In this document: positions 1 to 8,355 of the stretch, one piece after another | How the letters are laid out: each line of letters begins with the position of its first letter | How positions within the stretch are numbered: position 1 is the first letter of the stretch | Notes under the pieces: generated by a model | What the model saw: only the letters and a program-made list of their open reading frames with translations | What the model was told of the DNA's origin: nothing | Database searches by the model: none | Assembly (NCBI GenBank): GCA_001314685.1 | Contig: LJNT01000080.1 | Location: 1-33,811 of the forward strand | DNA length: 33,811 bases | Source: Rhodobacteraceae bacterium HLUCCA09 | Lineage (GTDB): Bacteria; Pseudomonadota; Alphaproteobacteria; Rhodobacterales; Rhodobacteraceae | Direction of reading: 5' to 3' | Made by a program: the position numbers and the translations under genes

Positions 1-47
1 TGCGCTGTATCAAGCAGTGCGAGGCGTTCCCTGTCGCAGGACAGGGA

Positions 48-467
48 GTGCGTTTCGCAATGTGCGCTACGAATGCGTTGCTCAGATCGCTCGGCGTGGA
101 GATCTACGCCTCCGGGCATCGGCGCTGGCCAGACGAGGTGAAGGCGCAGGTCGTGGCCGAGACACTTCGCCCCGGCGCGACAGTCAACGCCGTGGCCGCG
201 CGGTTCGGGGTGCAGCCGAACCAGCTCTCGGCCTGGCGGCGCCTGGCGGAGGACGGCGCGCTGGTCCTGCCGGCGGCGATCGATGATGCGCAGGAGCCGG
301 TCTTCGCGCCAGTCGTGGTGCGCGACGCAGAGCCCGCGGCGCCCGAGGCCGACGAACGGCAAACCGGAGGCGAGGTCCGGAGCGCCGTCGGCGATGTCGT
401 GCTCCATCTCGACGCCGGCACATCCGCCGGGCGCATCGCCGAGATCGTCCGCGCGCTCGGCCTGTAG
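48..467 (+). CDS. tnpA: IS66-family OrfA/TnpA-like transposase accessory protein, isolated
   Basis: The core reads GHRRWPDEVKAQVVAETL, then a helix-turn-helix-like VNAVAARFGVQPNQLSAWRR. The tail GRIAEIVRALGL is typical of the small first protein (TnpA) of IS66 elements, which binds DNA and is needed with TnpB and TnpC for transposition. The length of 139 codons from the GTG at 48 fits the family. The frame stays open to the left edge of the window, so the true start could lie outside it; ATG 60 is another candidate and no good ribosome site was seen. The expected tnpB (a short ORF beginning with a PLPSG-type motif) does not follow: 23 bases after the stop the opposite-strand frmA ends. I infer a relic or solo-domesticated OrfA. 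The family call is fairly secure, the boundaries are not. Confidence 0.7.
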   Translation: MRFAMCATNALLRSLGVEIYASGHRRWPDEVKAQVVAETLRPGATVNAVAARFGVQPNQLSAWRRLAEDGALVLPAAIDDAQEPVFAPVVVRDAEPAAPEADERQTGGEVRSAVGDVVLHLDAGTSAGRIAEIVRALGL

Positions 468-489
468 GCCTCGGTAAATGTAGGCGCCA

Positions 490-1602
490 TTAGTATTCCA
501 CGACCGAGCGGATCGATTCGCCAGAATGCATCAGCCCGAAGCCGTCGTTGATCTTGTCGAGTGGCATGGTGTGGGTGATCATCGGGTCGATCTCGATCTT
601 TCCCTCCATGTACCAGTCGACGATTTTCGGCACGTCGGTCCGGCCGCGCGCGCCGCCGAAGGCGGTGCCCTTCCACGTGCGGCCCGTGACGAGCTGGAAC
701 GGCCGGGTGGAAATCTCGGCGCCCGCGGGCGCGACGCCGATGATGATCGACTCGCCCCAGCCCTTGTGCGCGCATTCCAGCGCCGCCCGCATGACCGAAA
801 CGTTGCCGGTGGCGTCGAACGAGTAGTCGGCCCCGCCCTTCGTCAGGTTGACGAGGTAGGGCACCAGATCGCCCTCCACCTCGCTGGGATTCACGAAATC
901 GGTCATGCCGAAGCGCTCGGCCATCTCCTTCTTTGCGGGGTTGAGGTCGACGCCCACGATCTGGTCGGCGCCGGCGAGCCGCAGCCCCTGGATCACGTTC
1001 AGCCCGATGCCGCCGAGGCCGAAGACCACGCAGCGCGCGCCGATCTCGACCCTGGCGGTGTTGATCACCGCGCCGATGCCGGTCGTCACCCCGCAGCCGA
1101 TGTAGCAGACCTTGTCGAACGGCGCGTCCTCCCTGATCTTCGCCACCGCGATCTCGGGCAGGACGGTGAAGTTCGAGAAGGTCGACGTGCCCATGTAGTG
1201 CAGGATCGGCTCGCCATCCTCGGTCGAGAAGCGCGACGTGCCGTCGGGCATCAGGCCCTGGCCCTGCGTCGTGCGGATCGCCTGGCAGAGATTGGTCTTG
1301 GGGTTGAGGCAGTATTCGCATTCGCGGCATTCGGGCGTGTAGAGCGGGATCACGTGGTCGCCCTTCTTCACCGAGGTCACGCCGGGGCCGACATCGACCA
1401 CCACGCCCGCCCCCTCGTGGCCGAGGATGGCGGGGAACAGGCCCTCGGGGTCGGCCCCCGACAGGGTGAAGTCGTCGGTGTGGCACAGGCCCGTGGCCCT
1501 GATCTCCACCAGCACCTCGCCGGCGCGCGGGCCTTCGAGGTTGACGTTCATGATCTCCAGCGGCTTGCCCGCCCCGACAGCCACAGCCGCGCGCGTTTTC
1601 AT
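490..1602 (-). CDS. frmA: S-(hydroxymethyl)glutathione dehydrogenase / class III alcohol dehydrogenase
   Basis: Cytosolic zinc enzyme that oxidises S-hydroxymethylglutathione, the spontaneous adduct of formaldehyde and glutathione, to S-formylglutathione with NAD+. It is the first step of glutathione-dependent formaldehyde detoxification; the class also reduces S-nitrosoglutathione. The 370-residue length is standard. Catalytic zinc ligands are visible at Cys40 (GLCHTD), His62 (GHEGAG) and Cys170 (GCGVTTG). The four structural zinc cysteines are at 92, 95, 98 and 106. The NAD-binding GLGGIG lies at 195-200. The start is set by GGGAGG eight bases before ATG. It is transcribed away from the I78 lipoprotein gene, which begins 78 bases upstream on the other strand. 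No S-formylglutathione hydrolase (fghA) lies next to it in this window. Confidence 0.97.
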   Translation of the reverse strand: MKTRAAVAVGAGKPLEIMNVNLEGPRAGEVLVEIRATGLCHTDDFTLSGADPEGLFPAILGHEGAGVVVDVGPGVTSVKKGDHVIPLYTPECRECEYCLNPKTNLCQAIRTTQGQGLMPDGTSRFSTEDGEPILHYMGTSTFSNFTVLPEIAVAKIREDAPFDKVCYIGCGVTTGIGAVINTARVEIGARCVVFGLGGIGLNVIQGLRLAGADQIVGVDLNPAKKEMAERFGMTDFVNPSEVEGDLVPYLVNLTKGGADYSFDATGNVSVMRAALECAHKGWGESIIIGVAPAGAEISTRPFQLVTGRTWKGTAFGGARGRTDVPKIVDWYMEGKIEIDPMITHTMPLDKINDGFGLMHSGESIRSVVEY

Positions 1603-1680
1603 TGCCCGAACCTCCCGTTAAAGTGCCGCATGACCGTGGCCGAGGCAGGCCGAAGATTCAATGGGCGAGGGCGGAGCAGT

Positions 1681-2100
1681 ATGCGGCGAGCGATGCAGGT
1701 GCGGGGCGCGATGATGGCAGGGTGTCTCTTTCTTGCGGCATGCGGGCCGCAGCAGCCGCCCTTCGAGGAGGTGACGACGCCCGACGCCTCGGCCAGCCTG
1801 CCCGCGGCCGAGCCCGTGACGGCCGCGCCGCTGGAGGGCGATGGCGACACCGAGGGCGGCTCGGGGGTCGTGACCGCGCAGGGGCCGGGCGGGCTGGTCG
1901 AGCGCCTGCCCGATACGTGCCAGCTGGAGAGCTACCAGCAATACGCGGGGCAGGACGCCGTCACCTCGGCCAGTCGGGTGGTCGACCGCCCGGTGCGGAT
2001 CATCGCCCCCGACTCGATCGTGAGCCAAGTCTACGACCCGCAGCGGGTGAACTTCTACACCGACAGCGCCGGGCGCGTCGCCCGTATCTCGTGCGGGTAA
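1681..2100 (+). CDS. Lipoprotein with peptidase inhibitor I78-type C-terminal domain
   Basis: A 139-residue predicted lipoprotein. A basic N-terminus (MRRAMQVR) and short hydrophobic stretch lead to a clean lipobox L-A-A-C with Cys21 as the lipidation site. Residues about 22-75 form a Pro/Ala/Glu/Gly-rich linker. The last 60 residues match the I78 inhibitor pattern: a Cys (80) shortly before YAGQDA, a stretch VDRPVRIIAPDSIV, then the DPQRVNFYTDSAGRVARISCG ending with the second Cys (138). The family fold is a small potato-inhibitor-like domain blocking serine proteases; the two cysteines probably form a disulfide. The start at ATG 1681 has GGAG four bases upstream, which is close; ATG 1693 and ATG 1708 are alternatives, all keeping the signal peptide. 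Probable role: surface or periplasmic protection against proteases (inference). Confidence 0.82.
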   Translation: MRRAMQVRGAMMAGCLFLAACGPQQPPFEEVTTPDASASLPAAEPVTAAPLEGDGDTEGGSGVVTAQGPGGLVERLPDTCQLESYQQYAGQDAVTSASRVVDRPVRIIAPDSIVSQVYDPQRVNFYTDSAGRVARISCG

Positions 2101-2158
2101 GGGTGGCCATGCGCGCCCTGCGGCCCTACCTGCCCGGTCTGGACAAAGGGGGCGCAGA

Positions 2159-2707
2159 ATGACGCTGAAGCTGCTGGGGATGTGCGGATCGCTCCGCGCC
2201 GGCTCGTGGAACCGCAAGCTGATGCACGAGGCGGCCCGTCGCTTCGGCGCGGCCGAGTTCGTGGCAGGCGACCTGCGGGTGCCGCTCTACGACGGCGATG
2301 CGGAGGATGCGGAGGGGATACCCCCACAGGTGCAGCGGCTGGCCGAGCAGGTGGCGGCGGCCAACGCGGTGCTGCTGGTGACCCCCGAATACAACCAGTC
2401 TCCGGCAGGCGTGATGAAGAACGCGCTCGACTGGATCAGCCGGGTCGAGGGCAACCCGTGGCGCGACAAGCCGGTGGCGATGATGTCGGCCGCGGCGGGC
2501 CGCGCGGGCGGGGCGCGGGCGCAATACATGCTGCGGCTCTGGATGATCCCGTTTCGCCCCTGGGTGATCCCGGGGCCCGAGGTGATGGTGGCCGGCGCCG
2601 CGAAGGAATTCGACGCCGAGGGCCGGCTGACGTCGGATCGTTACGCCACCGCGCTGGACGAGCTGATGGCGCAGCTTCGCCAGGCCACGGAGGCACGCCG
2701 GACATGA
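2159..2707 (+). CDS. NAD(P)H-dependent FMN reductase (flavodoxin-like quinone/chromate reductase family)
   Basis: A 182-residue cytosolic flavoprotein of the NADPH-dependent FMN reductase family (ChrR, ArsH and azoreductase relatives), which reduce FMN, quinones or metal oxyanions. The phosphate-binding loop GSLRAGSWNRKL is at 10-21. The flavin-contact motif TPEYNQSPAGVMKNALDW starts at Thr75. A glycine-rich segment (AAAGRAGGARAQ) follows, also typical. The ribosome site is AAAGGGGGC just before ATG 2159. It lies 58 bases after the I78 lipoprotein gene, and its stop overlaps the next start (ATGA), so translation of the two is probably coupled. The natural substrate cannot be told from sequence. 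Confidence 0.9.
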   Translation: MTLKLLGMCGSLRAGSWNRKLMHEAARRFGAAEFVAGDLRVPLYDGDAEDAEGIPPQVQRLAEQVAAANAVLLVTPEYNQSPAGVMKNALDWISRVEGNPWRDKPVAMMSAAAGRAGGARAQYMLRLWMIPFRPWVIPGPEVMVAGAAKEFDAEGRLTSDRYATALDELMAQLRQATEARRT

Positions 2708-3372
2708 CGGCGCGCGCGCTCGCCCTCGCCGTGGCCGTCGCCCTTGCCCCGGTGGCGCAGGCCCAGCAGGACGACGGGGTCGCCCGGCCGAATCTGCTCG
2801 CCGCAATGGGCCTGCTTGACAGCGAGGAGGCGACCGTGCGCCACCCGCAATACCCGGATTTCGCCATCTCGGTGCCCAGCTCCGACGAGGTGACGGCCGA
2901 GCGCCTCGACGTGCCGCAGAACGAGGAGGACGTCATCGCCTCGTGGGAGTTCCGCACGGGCGAGGGCGCGGTGGTCGAGACGCTGACCCTGACGGTCGCG
3001 CGGATCGACCTGGCCGAGCCGGTGCTGCGCCAGTTCGCCATGGCCAACCTGCTTGTGCTGCGCAGCTACGCCGAGATCGCCCGGCGGTTTCCCGGCGCCC
3101 GCTTGATCGCCTTCGGCCCGGTGGAGCGCGAGGACGGGCTGAGCGCCGTGCAGACGGTCGGCAACTTCGAGACCGGCGACGGGCGCGCGCTGGTCTTTCG
3201 CCATGTCGGGTTGATGGCGGAAGGGCGCGAACAGGCCCTGGTGGCCATCGTCAACATCGACCCCGAGCGCATGCCCGTGCGCTCCGACGACGACCTGGTC
3301 GACACCTTCGCCGGCCGTGCGCTCGAGTCGCTGCGGCTGGTAGAAGAGGACGGCGCTCCGCCGGCGGAATAG
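2704..3372 (+). CDS. Secreted/periplasmic protein of unknown function
   Basis: Not recognised. 222 residues. The first 20 or so (MTARALALAVAVALAPVAQA) form a signal peptide with an AQA cleavage site, then QQDDGVARP begins the mature protein. The remainder is a soluble alpha/beta-looking sequence with no cysteine and no clear enzyme motif. A segment HPQYPDFAISVPSSDEVTAERL and repeated charged strands suggest a small periplasmic domain. The start codon overlaps the stop of the FMN reductase (ATGA), the main reason for this start. The stop is one base from the end of the convergent dapA, so no terminator fits between them. Reality is supported by G/C third positions, signal peptide and operon coupling; function is open. 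Confidence 0.8.
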   Translation: MTARALALAVAVALAPVAQAQQDDGVARPNLLAAMGLLDSEEATVRHPQYPDFAISVPSSDEVTAERLDVPQNEEDVIASWEFRTGEGAVVETLTLTVARIDLAEPVLRQFAMANLLVLRSYAEIARRFPGARLIAFGPVEREDGLSAVQTVGNFETGDGRALVFRHVGLMAEGREQALVAIVNIDPERMPVRSDDDLVDTFAGRALESLRLVEEDGAPPAE

Positions 3373-3373
3373 C

Positions 3374-4255
3374 CTAGTCCAGCACGCCCGCGTGGCGCAT
3401 CGCGTCGGCGATGCGCGCCTGCACCGGCGCCGTGACGCCCGCAAGGGGGAGGCGCACCTCGCCCGAACACTTGCCGAGCAGCGACAGCCCGTGCTTGGCC
3501 CCGGCCACGCCCGGCTCGAGGAAAATCGCTTCGTGCAGGGGCATCAGCCGGTCCTGCAACTCGAGCGCCCTCGCATAGTCGCCGGCCAGCGTTGCCTGCT
3601 GGAACTCGGCGCAGAGCCGCGGCGCGACGTTGGCGGTGACCGAGATGCAGCCCACGCCGCCATGGGCGTTGAAGCCGAGCGCCGTCGCGTCCTCGCCCGA
3701 AAGCTGCACGAAGTCGGCGCCGACATACATCCGTGTCTCGGACACGCGCGCGAGGTCGCCGGTCGCGTCCTTAACGCCGACGATGCGGGGCAGGCGGGCG
3801 AGCTCGGCCATCGTCTGGGGCGTCATGTCGACGACCGAGCGGCCGGGGATGTTGTAGATCACGATCGGGATGTTCGTGGCGTCGTGCAGCGCGGTGAAAT
3901 GCGCGATCATCCCCGCCTGGGTGGGCTTGTTGTAGTAGGGGGTCACCACGAGGGCGGCATCGGCGCCCACCTCCTCGGCGTGGCGGGTGAAGCGGATCGC
4001 CTCGGTCGTGTTGTTCGAGCCGGTGCCGGCGATCACGGGGATGCGCCCTGCGACGCGCGCCACCACGCGCTCGATCACCTGCTCGTGCTCCTCGTGGCTC
4101 AGCGTCGGGCTTTCGCCCGTGGTGCCGACGGGCACGATGCCATGGCTGCCTTCCGCGATATGCCAGTCCACCAGCGCGTCGAGCGTGGCGAAATCGACGC
4201 CGCCCTCCTTGAACGGGGTCACCAGAGCGGGCAACGATCCCTGCAGTCTGTCCAT
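3374..4255 (-). CDS. dapA: 4-hydroxy-tetrahydrodipicolinate synthase
   Basis: Cytosolic class I aldolase condensing pyruvate with aspartate semialdehyde, the first committed step to diaminopimelate and lysine and so a precursor supply for murein cross-links. 293 residues, as usual. The substrate loop GTTGESPT is present near residues 44-51. The Schiff-base lysine is Lys162 in GVKDATGD, and the proton-relay tyrosine is Tyr134 in IYNIPGRS. The glycine-rich [19 protein letters not shown] matches the lysine-site region of the family. The ribosome site is a run of G shortly before ATG (GGGGGGAAACGGA). It is divergent from the lytic transglycosylase gene across 147 bases; no strong promoter match was found there. 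Confidence 0.97.
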   Translation of the reverse strand: MDRLQGSLPALVTPFKEGGVDFATLDALVDWHIAEGSHGIVPVGTTGESPTLSHEEHEQVIERVVARVAGRIPVIAGTGSNNTTEAIRFTRHAEEVGADAALVVTPYYNKPTQAGMIAHFTALHDATNIPIVIYNIPGRSVVDMTPQTMAELARLPRIVGVKDATGDLARVSETRMYVGADFVQLSGEDATALGFNAHGGVGCISVTANVAPRLCAEFQQATLAGDYARALELQDRLMPLHEAIFLEPGVAGAKHGLSLLGKCSGEVRLPLAGVTAPVQARIADAMRHAGVLD

Positions 4256-4391
4256 TCCGTTTCCCCCCTGCCTGTCGCCCGACTCGCGCCCGGTTCCCTA
4301 ACTTCCGCGGTGTCCCTTGCCAAGTTCGTGATCCGCACTGTTTCCCAGTTGCACGGCGATCCGCGGCCTGTAGGGTCCGCTCCGCCGCACC

Positions 4392-4397
4392 GGGAGG
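4392..4397 (+). promoter_or_regulatory. Ribosome binding site fixing the TTG start of slt
   Basis: GGGAGG sits five bases before the TTG at 4403. The open frame continues far upstream without a coding signature, so this site and the signal peptide immediately after it decide the start. Confidence 0.7.
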
Positions 4398-4402
4398 TTG
4401 AA

Positions 4403-6364
4403 TTGCGCCGCTTCGCCCTCGCCCTTGCCCTTGCCCTCCCCTTCGCCGCGGTGCCGGGCCAGCCTGCAGTCGCCGCCGACCCGCCCTCGGACGCTGTCGC
4501 AGCGGCGATGCGGCTCGCCTTCGGCAAGGTGCGGGAAGATGACTGGCGCGCGGCCGACGTCGCCGCCTTGCCCGCCGGCGCGGTCGGGCGGGATATCGTG
4601 GAATGGTACCGCCTGCGCGACGGCGCGGGCGAGTTCGACGAGTACCTGTCTTTCCTCGAGCGACGCGCCGACTGGCCCGACCTCGACAACATCCGCCGCA
4701 ACGCCGAGGGCGCGATCCGCGCCGGTGCCCGGCCCGAGGCCGTGCTCGATTTCTTCTCGGGCCACGAGCCCGCGACCGGCTCGGGGGTGGTGCGGCTGAT
4801 CGAGGCGCACGAGGCGCTGGGCCACACCGGCGACGCGATGGCGACCGCTGTCAAGGCATGGCTCACCCTGCCGCTCGGCGCCGACGCCGAGGGCGAGCTG
4901 CTGTCGCGCTACGGCGACGAGCTGGTGCCGTTTCACGAGCAGCGGATGGACGCGATGCTGTGGGCGGGGCACGACAGCGCGTGGCGTCGCATGATCGGCA
5001 GGGTCGACGAGGGCTGGCTGCGTCTGGCCGAGGCGCGGCAGGCGCTCGACGCACAGGCGCCCGGCGTCGACTCTCGGATCGAGGCAGTGCCGGCCGCGCT
5101 GCAGGATCACCCCGGCCTCGCCTATGAGCGGTTCAATTGGCGGGTGCGCAAGGGACGGCGGGAGGATGCCATCGCGCTGATGCTCGAGCGCTCCACCGGG
5201 CCCGACGCGCTGGGGCGGCCCGAGCGCTGGGCCAACTGGCGGCGCATCTATGCGCGGATGCTGATGCGCGAGGGCGAGGCGCTTTCGGCCTACACGCTGG
5301 CGAGCCGGCACTTTCTCGTCGAGGGGGCGCATTTCGCCGACCTGGAGTGGCTGTCGGGCTTTCTCGCGTTGCGCTTCCTCGACGACCCGGAGCTGGCGCT
5401 GTTCCACTTCGACCGGTTCGAGACGGCCGTCGAGACGCCGATCAGCCTCGGGCGTGCGGGCTACTGGCGAGGCCGCACCTACGAGGCGCTTGGCGAGGAG
5501 GAGAACGCCGAGGCCGCCTACCGCGAGGGTGCCGAGCATCAGACGAGCTTTTACGGGCTCCTCGCGGCCGAGGCGGCGGGTATGGAGCTCGACCCGGCGC
5601 TGACCGGCGGCGAGGAGTTCCCCACCTTCGACGAGGCCGGGCTGGCCGATGACAGCGTGTGGCAGGCGGCCGAGCTGTTCCTCGCCGGGGGCGAGCCGTG
5701 GCGGGCCGAGCAGTTCCTCCGCCATCTGGGCCAGAGCCTGCCGCGCGAGGCGGCGGGCGCCGTCGCCGGTGTGCTGCTCGACCGGGGCGAGGCGCACCTC
5801 GCGCTGCGCATGGCCAAGGCCGCCGCTGGGGAGGGGCAGCTGCTGCATGCCGCCTACTTCCCCATCGCCGAGGGGTTCGACGGCGATCTGCCGGTCGAAC
5901 GCGCGCTCGCCCTCGCCGTCGCCCGCCGCGAGAGCGAGTTCGACCCGGTGGTGGTCAGCCCTGCCGGGGCGCGCGGGATCATGCAGCTCATGCCCGGCAC
6001 GGCCAGCGACGTGAGCCGCGAGCTGGGCCTCTCCTACTCGCGCGACGGCCTGACGCAGGACGCGGCCTACAACGTGCGCCTCGGCACCGCGTATCTCGCC
6101 GGTCTGATCGACTCGTTCGGGCCGGCGCCGGTGCTCGTCGCCGTGGGCTACAACGCCGGGCCGGGCCGCGCGATCGACTGGCGCGCGACGTTCGGCGATC
6201 CGCGCGACGAGAGCGTCGACATCGTCGACTGGATCGAACTGATCCCGTTCCGCGAGACGCGCAACTACGTCATGCGGGTGACGGAATCGGTCATCGCCTA
6301 CCGCGCGCGCCTGTCAGGCGAGACCGGCCCGGTGCGGATGCTCGACTATCTGCGCAACGGATAG
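4403..6364 (+). CDS. slt: Soluble lytic murein transglycosylase (Slt70-like)
   Basis: A 653-residue periplasmic enzyme that cleaves the MurNAc-GlcNAc bond of peptidoglycan with formation of 1,6-anhydroMurNAc. A signal peptide follows the TTG start (MRRFALALALALPFAAVPG... AVAA). Residues about 30-480 are helical, alanine-rich superhelical repeats as in the U- and L-domains of Slt70. The C-terminal lysozyme-like domain shows the catalytic Glu510 in ARRESEFD, GARGIMQLMPGTA from about 523, then GYNAGPGR and the RETRNYV segment. The start is chosen by GGGAGG five bases upstream. It is divergent from dapA, whose product feeds murein synthesis, and ends 36 bases before the convergent small lipoprotein. 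Confidence 0.94.
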   Translation: MRRFALALALALPFAAVPGQPAVAADPPSDAVAAAMRLAFGKVREDDWRAADVAALPAGAVGRDIVEWYRLRDGAGEFDEYLSFLERRADWPDLDNIRRNAEGAIRAGARPEAVLDFFSGHEPATGSGVVRLIEAHEALGHTGDAMATAVKAWLTLPLGADAEGELLSRYGDELVPFHEQRMDAMLWAGHDSAWRRMIGRVDEGWLRLAEARQALDAQAPGVDSRIEAVPAALQDHPGLAYERFNWRVRKGRREDAIALMLERSTGPDALGRPERWANWRRIYARMLMREGEALSAYTLASRHFLVEGAHFADLEWLSGFLALRFLDDPELALFHFDRFETAVETPISLGRAGYWRGRTYEALGEEENAEAAYREGAEHQTSFYGLLAAEAAGMELDPALTGGEEFPTFDEAGLADDSVWQAAELFLAGGEPWRAEQFLRHLGQSLPREAAGAVAGVLLDRGEAHLALRMAKAAAGEGQLLHAAYFPIAEGFDGDLPVERALALAVARRESEFDPVVVSPAGARGIMQLMPGTASDVSRELGLSYSRDGLTQDAAYNVRLGTAYLAGLIDSFGPAPVLVAVGYNAGPGRAIDWRATFGDPRDESVDIVDWIELIPFRETRNYVMRVTESVIAYRARLSGETGPVRMLDYLRNG

Positions 6365-6400
6365 CGGATAAGCGCGAGGCAAGGGGCGGGGCGACCGCTC

Positions 6401-6523
6401 TCACTCGGTGACCGTCGTGCCCTCTTCGGTGGTCGTCGCGTCGTCGCCGTCGCCCATGTCCTCTTCCTCGTTGCACGCCGCGAGGGCGAGCATCACGAAC
6501 ACGCTCAGGATCAACCGTTTCAT
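6401..6523 (-). CDS. Very small acidic lipoprotein (40 residues)
   Basis: Not recognised as a named family. The ORF encodes a short basic start ([11 protein letters not shown]), a hydrophobic run and a textbook lipobox L-A-A-C with the lipidated Cys at residue 17. The mature part is only 24 residues, starts [12 protein letters not shown] and ends in a Thr/Glu-rich tail ([11 protein letters not shown]). Codons have G/C third positions. GGAG lies eight bases before the ATG. These features together make a real gene likely despite the size. It would be an extremely short, highly acidic, membrane-anchored peptide. It is divergent from hslV by 189 bases and convergent with slt, and has no partner gene. 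Other small lipoproteins, such as entericidins, are comparable in size but share no obvious sequence here. Confidence 0.72.
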   Translation of the reverse strand: MKRLILSVFVMLALAACNEEEDMGDGDDATTTEEGTTVTE

Positions 6524-6662
6524 CGCCGTGTCTCCATGCCAGGACAGTATCGACTAGCATACGTCACCGCCGCGCCACCGCTCCGCGCGAATTTTCGCGC
6601 CGGACGGGTGCCGGCAAGGAGTCGCCGAGTGCGCGCCGGGCGTCGGCGCCGGACCGCTGCGG

Positions 6663-6690
6663 TTGTGCGCCGCTGCGGGCGAAGCCATAT
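6663..6690 (+). promoter_or_regulatory. Candidate heat-shock (RpoH-type) promoter of hslVU
   Basis: TTGTGC (6663-6668) and CCATAT (6685-6690) are 16 bases apart and lie 23 bases before the hslV start. A CCATAT-like -10 with a TTG -35 is the general form of alphaproteobacterial sigma-32 promoters, and hslVU is a classic heat-shock operon. By eye only; a weak sigma-70 reading is also possible. Confidence 0.4.
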
Positions 6691-6702
6691 AGCTGCCCGG
6701 AT

Positions 6703-6708
6703 GGAGGT
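6703..6708 (+). promoter_or_regulatory. Ribosome binding site deciding the hslV start
   Basis: GGAGGT lies five bases before ATG 6713. The in-frame ATG at 6701 overlaps this motif and is therefore rejected as the start. Confidence 0.75.
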
Positions 6709-6712
6709 GCGC

Positions 6713-7279
6713 ATGGACAGACGAGAGTTTCCCGGCTGGCACGGCACGACAATCATCGGCGTCCGCCGCGGCGGCGAGGTGGTGATCGCCGGCGACGGTC
6801 AGGTGAGCATGGGCGACACCGTGATGAAGGGCACCGCCCGCAAGGTGCGCCGCCTCTCGCCCGGCGGAGCGGAAGTGGTGGCGGGCTTCGCCGGCTCGAC
6901 GGCCGACGCCTTCGCCCTGCTCGAGCGGCTCGAGACCAAGCTGGAGGCCGCGCCCGGCCAGCTCCAGCGCGCCTGCGTCGAGCTCGCGAAGGACTGGCGC
7001 ACCGACAAGTACCTGCAAAAGCTCGAGGCGCTGCTGATCGTCACTGACGGGTCGCAGATGTACGTCGTCACCGGCGCGGGCGACGTGCTGGAGCCCGAGC
7101 ATGACGTCGCCGCCATCGGCTCGGGGGGCAACTACGCGCTGGCCGCCGCCCGCGGCCTGTCGGAGAACACCGAGCTGTCGGCAGAGGAGATTGCCCGCAA
7201 GGCCATGACCATCGCCGCCGACATCTGCGTCTACACCAACGGCAACCTGACGGTGGAGACGATCAGGGGCGCCGCGTGA
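6713..7279 (+). CDS. hslV: ATP-dependent protease HslVU, peptidase subunit HslV
   Basis: Cytosolic N-terminal-nucleophile peptidase; two hexameric rings of HslV are capped by HslU to form a bacterial proteasome-like protease active on misfolded and regulatory proteins. 188 residues. The catalytic threonine is Thr12 in [13 protein letters not shown]. The 11 residues before it are an extension that must be processed, known in alphaproteobacterial HslV but absent from the E. coli protein, where Thr follows Met directly. [25 protein letters not shown] and [16 protein letters not shown] are family signatures. The stop overlaps the start of the next gene (GTGA), so hslV, the membrane protein and hslU form one coupled operon. 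Confidence 0.96.
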   Translation: MDRREFPGWHGTTIIGVRRGGEVVIAGDGQVSMGDTVMKGTARKVRRLSPGGAEVVAGFAGSTADAFALLERLETKLEAAPGQLQRACVELAKDWRTDKYLQKLEALLIVTDGSQMYVVTGAGDVLEPEHDVAAIGSGGNYALAAARGLSENTELSAEEIARKAMTIAADICVYTNGNLTVETIRGAA

Positions 7280-8355
7280 GCCTGAGCCGCGACGACCTGC
7301 GCGCCGCCGTGGCCGCCGGGATGATCTCCGAGGCGCAGGCGGCCTCCGTCCTCGCGCTGTCGGAGGCGCGGGCGGGCGTGCGTGAGCGGATCGACGGGCG
7401 TGACGAGCCCTTCGAGCTGTTCCGCGGCTTCAACGAGATCTTCATCGTCGTGGGTCTCGTCATTCTCTACGCCGGCTGGATGGGCGTCACCGGCCTGTCG
7501 GCCGCCACCTCGCTGGGGCCCACGGGCCTGAACTTCGCGATCTACGCCGCGATCACCATGGCCGTTTCGGGCGGCCTCGCCTGGTACTTCACGCTCCGCC
7601 GCCGGATGGTCGCCCCCTCCATCGGGCTTACGGTCATGTTCGGCCTCGCCGCACTGCAACTGGGCGCGAGCATCGGCTGGCAGCTCGGACTGAATTTCCA
7701 GGAGCGGGCTGTGTTCACCGCGGGCCTCGCGACCGTGGCGATGCTGGGCTGGTACGCCGCGTTCCGCATCCCCTTCTCGATGGCGCTGGTGGCGCTGGGC
7801 GTGTTCGCCACCGCCGGCGCGGCGCTGATCTTTCAGGGCGCCGGCCTGCCGCGGCCGGAAGAGGTGTTCCTGCTTTCGGCGGACGGGCCGTTCGCCCTGC
7901 TCACCGTCGTGCTTGGGCTTGTCGCGCTGGCCGTAGCGCTCGCCTTCGACATGTCGGACCCGCACCGGGTGACGCGCCGCTCGGCCAGCGGCTTCTGGCT
8001 GCACGTCGTCGCCGCGCCCGCCATCGTCAACACCGTGGCGCTGACCCTGTTCACGGACGGCAGTCGCGGCGCGGTGATGATGCTGATGGCCTTCCTTGCG
8101 GCGATGGCGATGTTCGCGCTGGTGATCGATCGACGATCCTTCATCGTGGCCGGCGTCGGCTATGTCGTGGCGCTGTCCGTCGGCGTGCTCGAGGACAGCG
8201 CGATGCTCGCGATCCTGCTTCTCGGCCTGTCTCTCGTCCTGCTCGGGGCGCAGTGGGAGCGGATGCGCCGCGCCCTGATGGACGCCCTTCCCACCTTCCC
8301 CGGCAAGGACCGCCTGCCGCCCTGGACCCTTCTCGACGAAAGACCCCCCGCATGA
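7276..8355 (+). CDS. Polytopic membrane protein between hslV and hslU, function unknown
   Basis: A 359-residue integral membrane protein with about ten hydrophobic segments between residues 55 and 330. A soluble, charged N-terminal region precedes them (about 50 residues, [26 protein letters not shown]..., helical), and a short proline-rich tail follows ([13 protein letters not shown]). The N-terminal part resembles the small 'ascending' helical segments seen before DUF2157-like membrane domains, but I cannot name the family with confidence. It starts at GTG overlapping the hslV stop and ends overlapping the hslU start (ATGA), so it is translated in step with both protease subunits. This suggests a role in the same stress response, perhaps membrane proteostasis (inference). 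An alternative is a passenger gene conserved only in this lineage. Confidence 0.85.
   Translation: MSLSRDDLRAAVAAGMISEAQAASVLALSEARAGVRERIDGRDEPFELFRGFNEIFIVVGLVILYAGWMGVTGLSAATSLGPTGLNFAIYAAITMAVSGGLAWYFTLRRRMVAPSIGLTVMFGLAALQLGASIGWQLGLNFQERAVFTAGLATVAMLGWYAAFRIPFSMALVALGVFATAGAALIFQGAGLPRPEEVFLLSADGPFALLTVVLGLVALAVALAFDMSDPHRVTRRSASGFWLHVVAAPAIVNTVALTLFTDGSRGAVMMLMAFLAAMAMFALVIDRRSFIVAGVGYVVALSVGVLEDSAMLAILLLGLSLVLLGAQWERMRRALMDALPTFPGKDRLPPWTLLDERPPA

Noticed and set aside
28-47. Perfect 8-bp stem TCCCTGTC-GCAG-GACAGGGA at the left edge
   Set aside because: It lies in a frame open to the window edge next to the IS66 OrfA start; it could be an IS-related hairpin, but with one copy and no flanking sequence nothing more can be said.
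3392-4402. Upstream extension of the slt frame across dapA
   Set aside because: It is antisense to dapA and low in coding character; the ribosome site and signal peptide place the slt start at TTG 4403.
4256-4402. Promoters between dapA and slt (TTGGCA- and TTGCCA-like -35s)
   Set aside because: Neither has an acceptable -10 at 16-18 bases.
6701-6703. ATG 6701 as the hslV start
   Set aside because: It overlaps the GGAGGT that serves ATG 6713.
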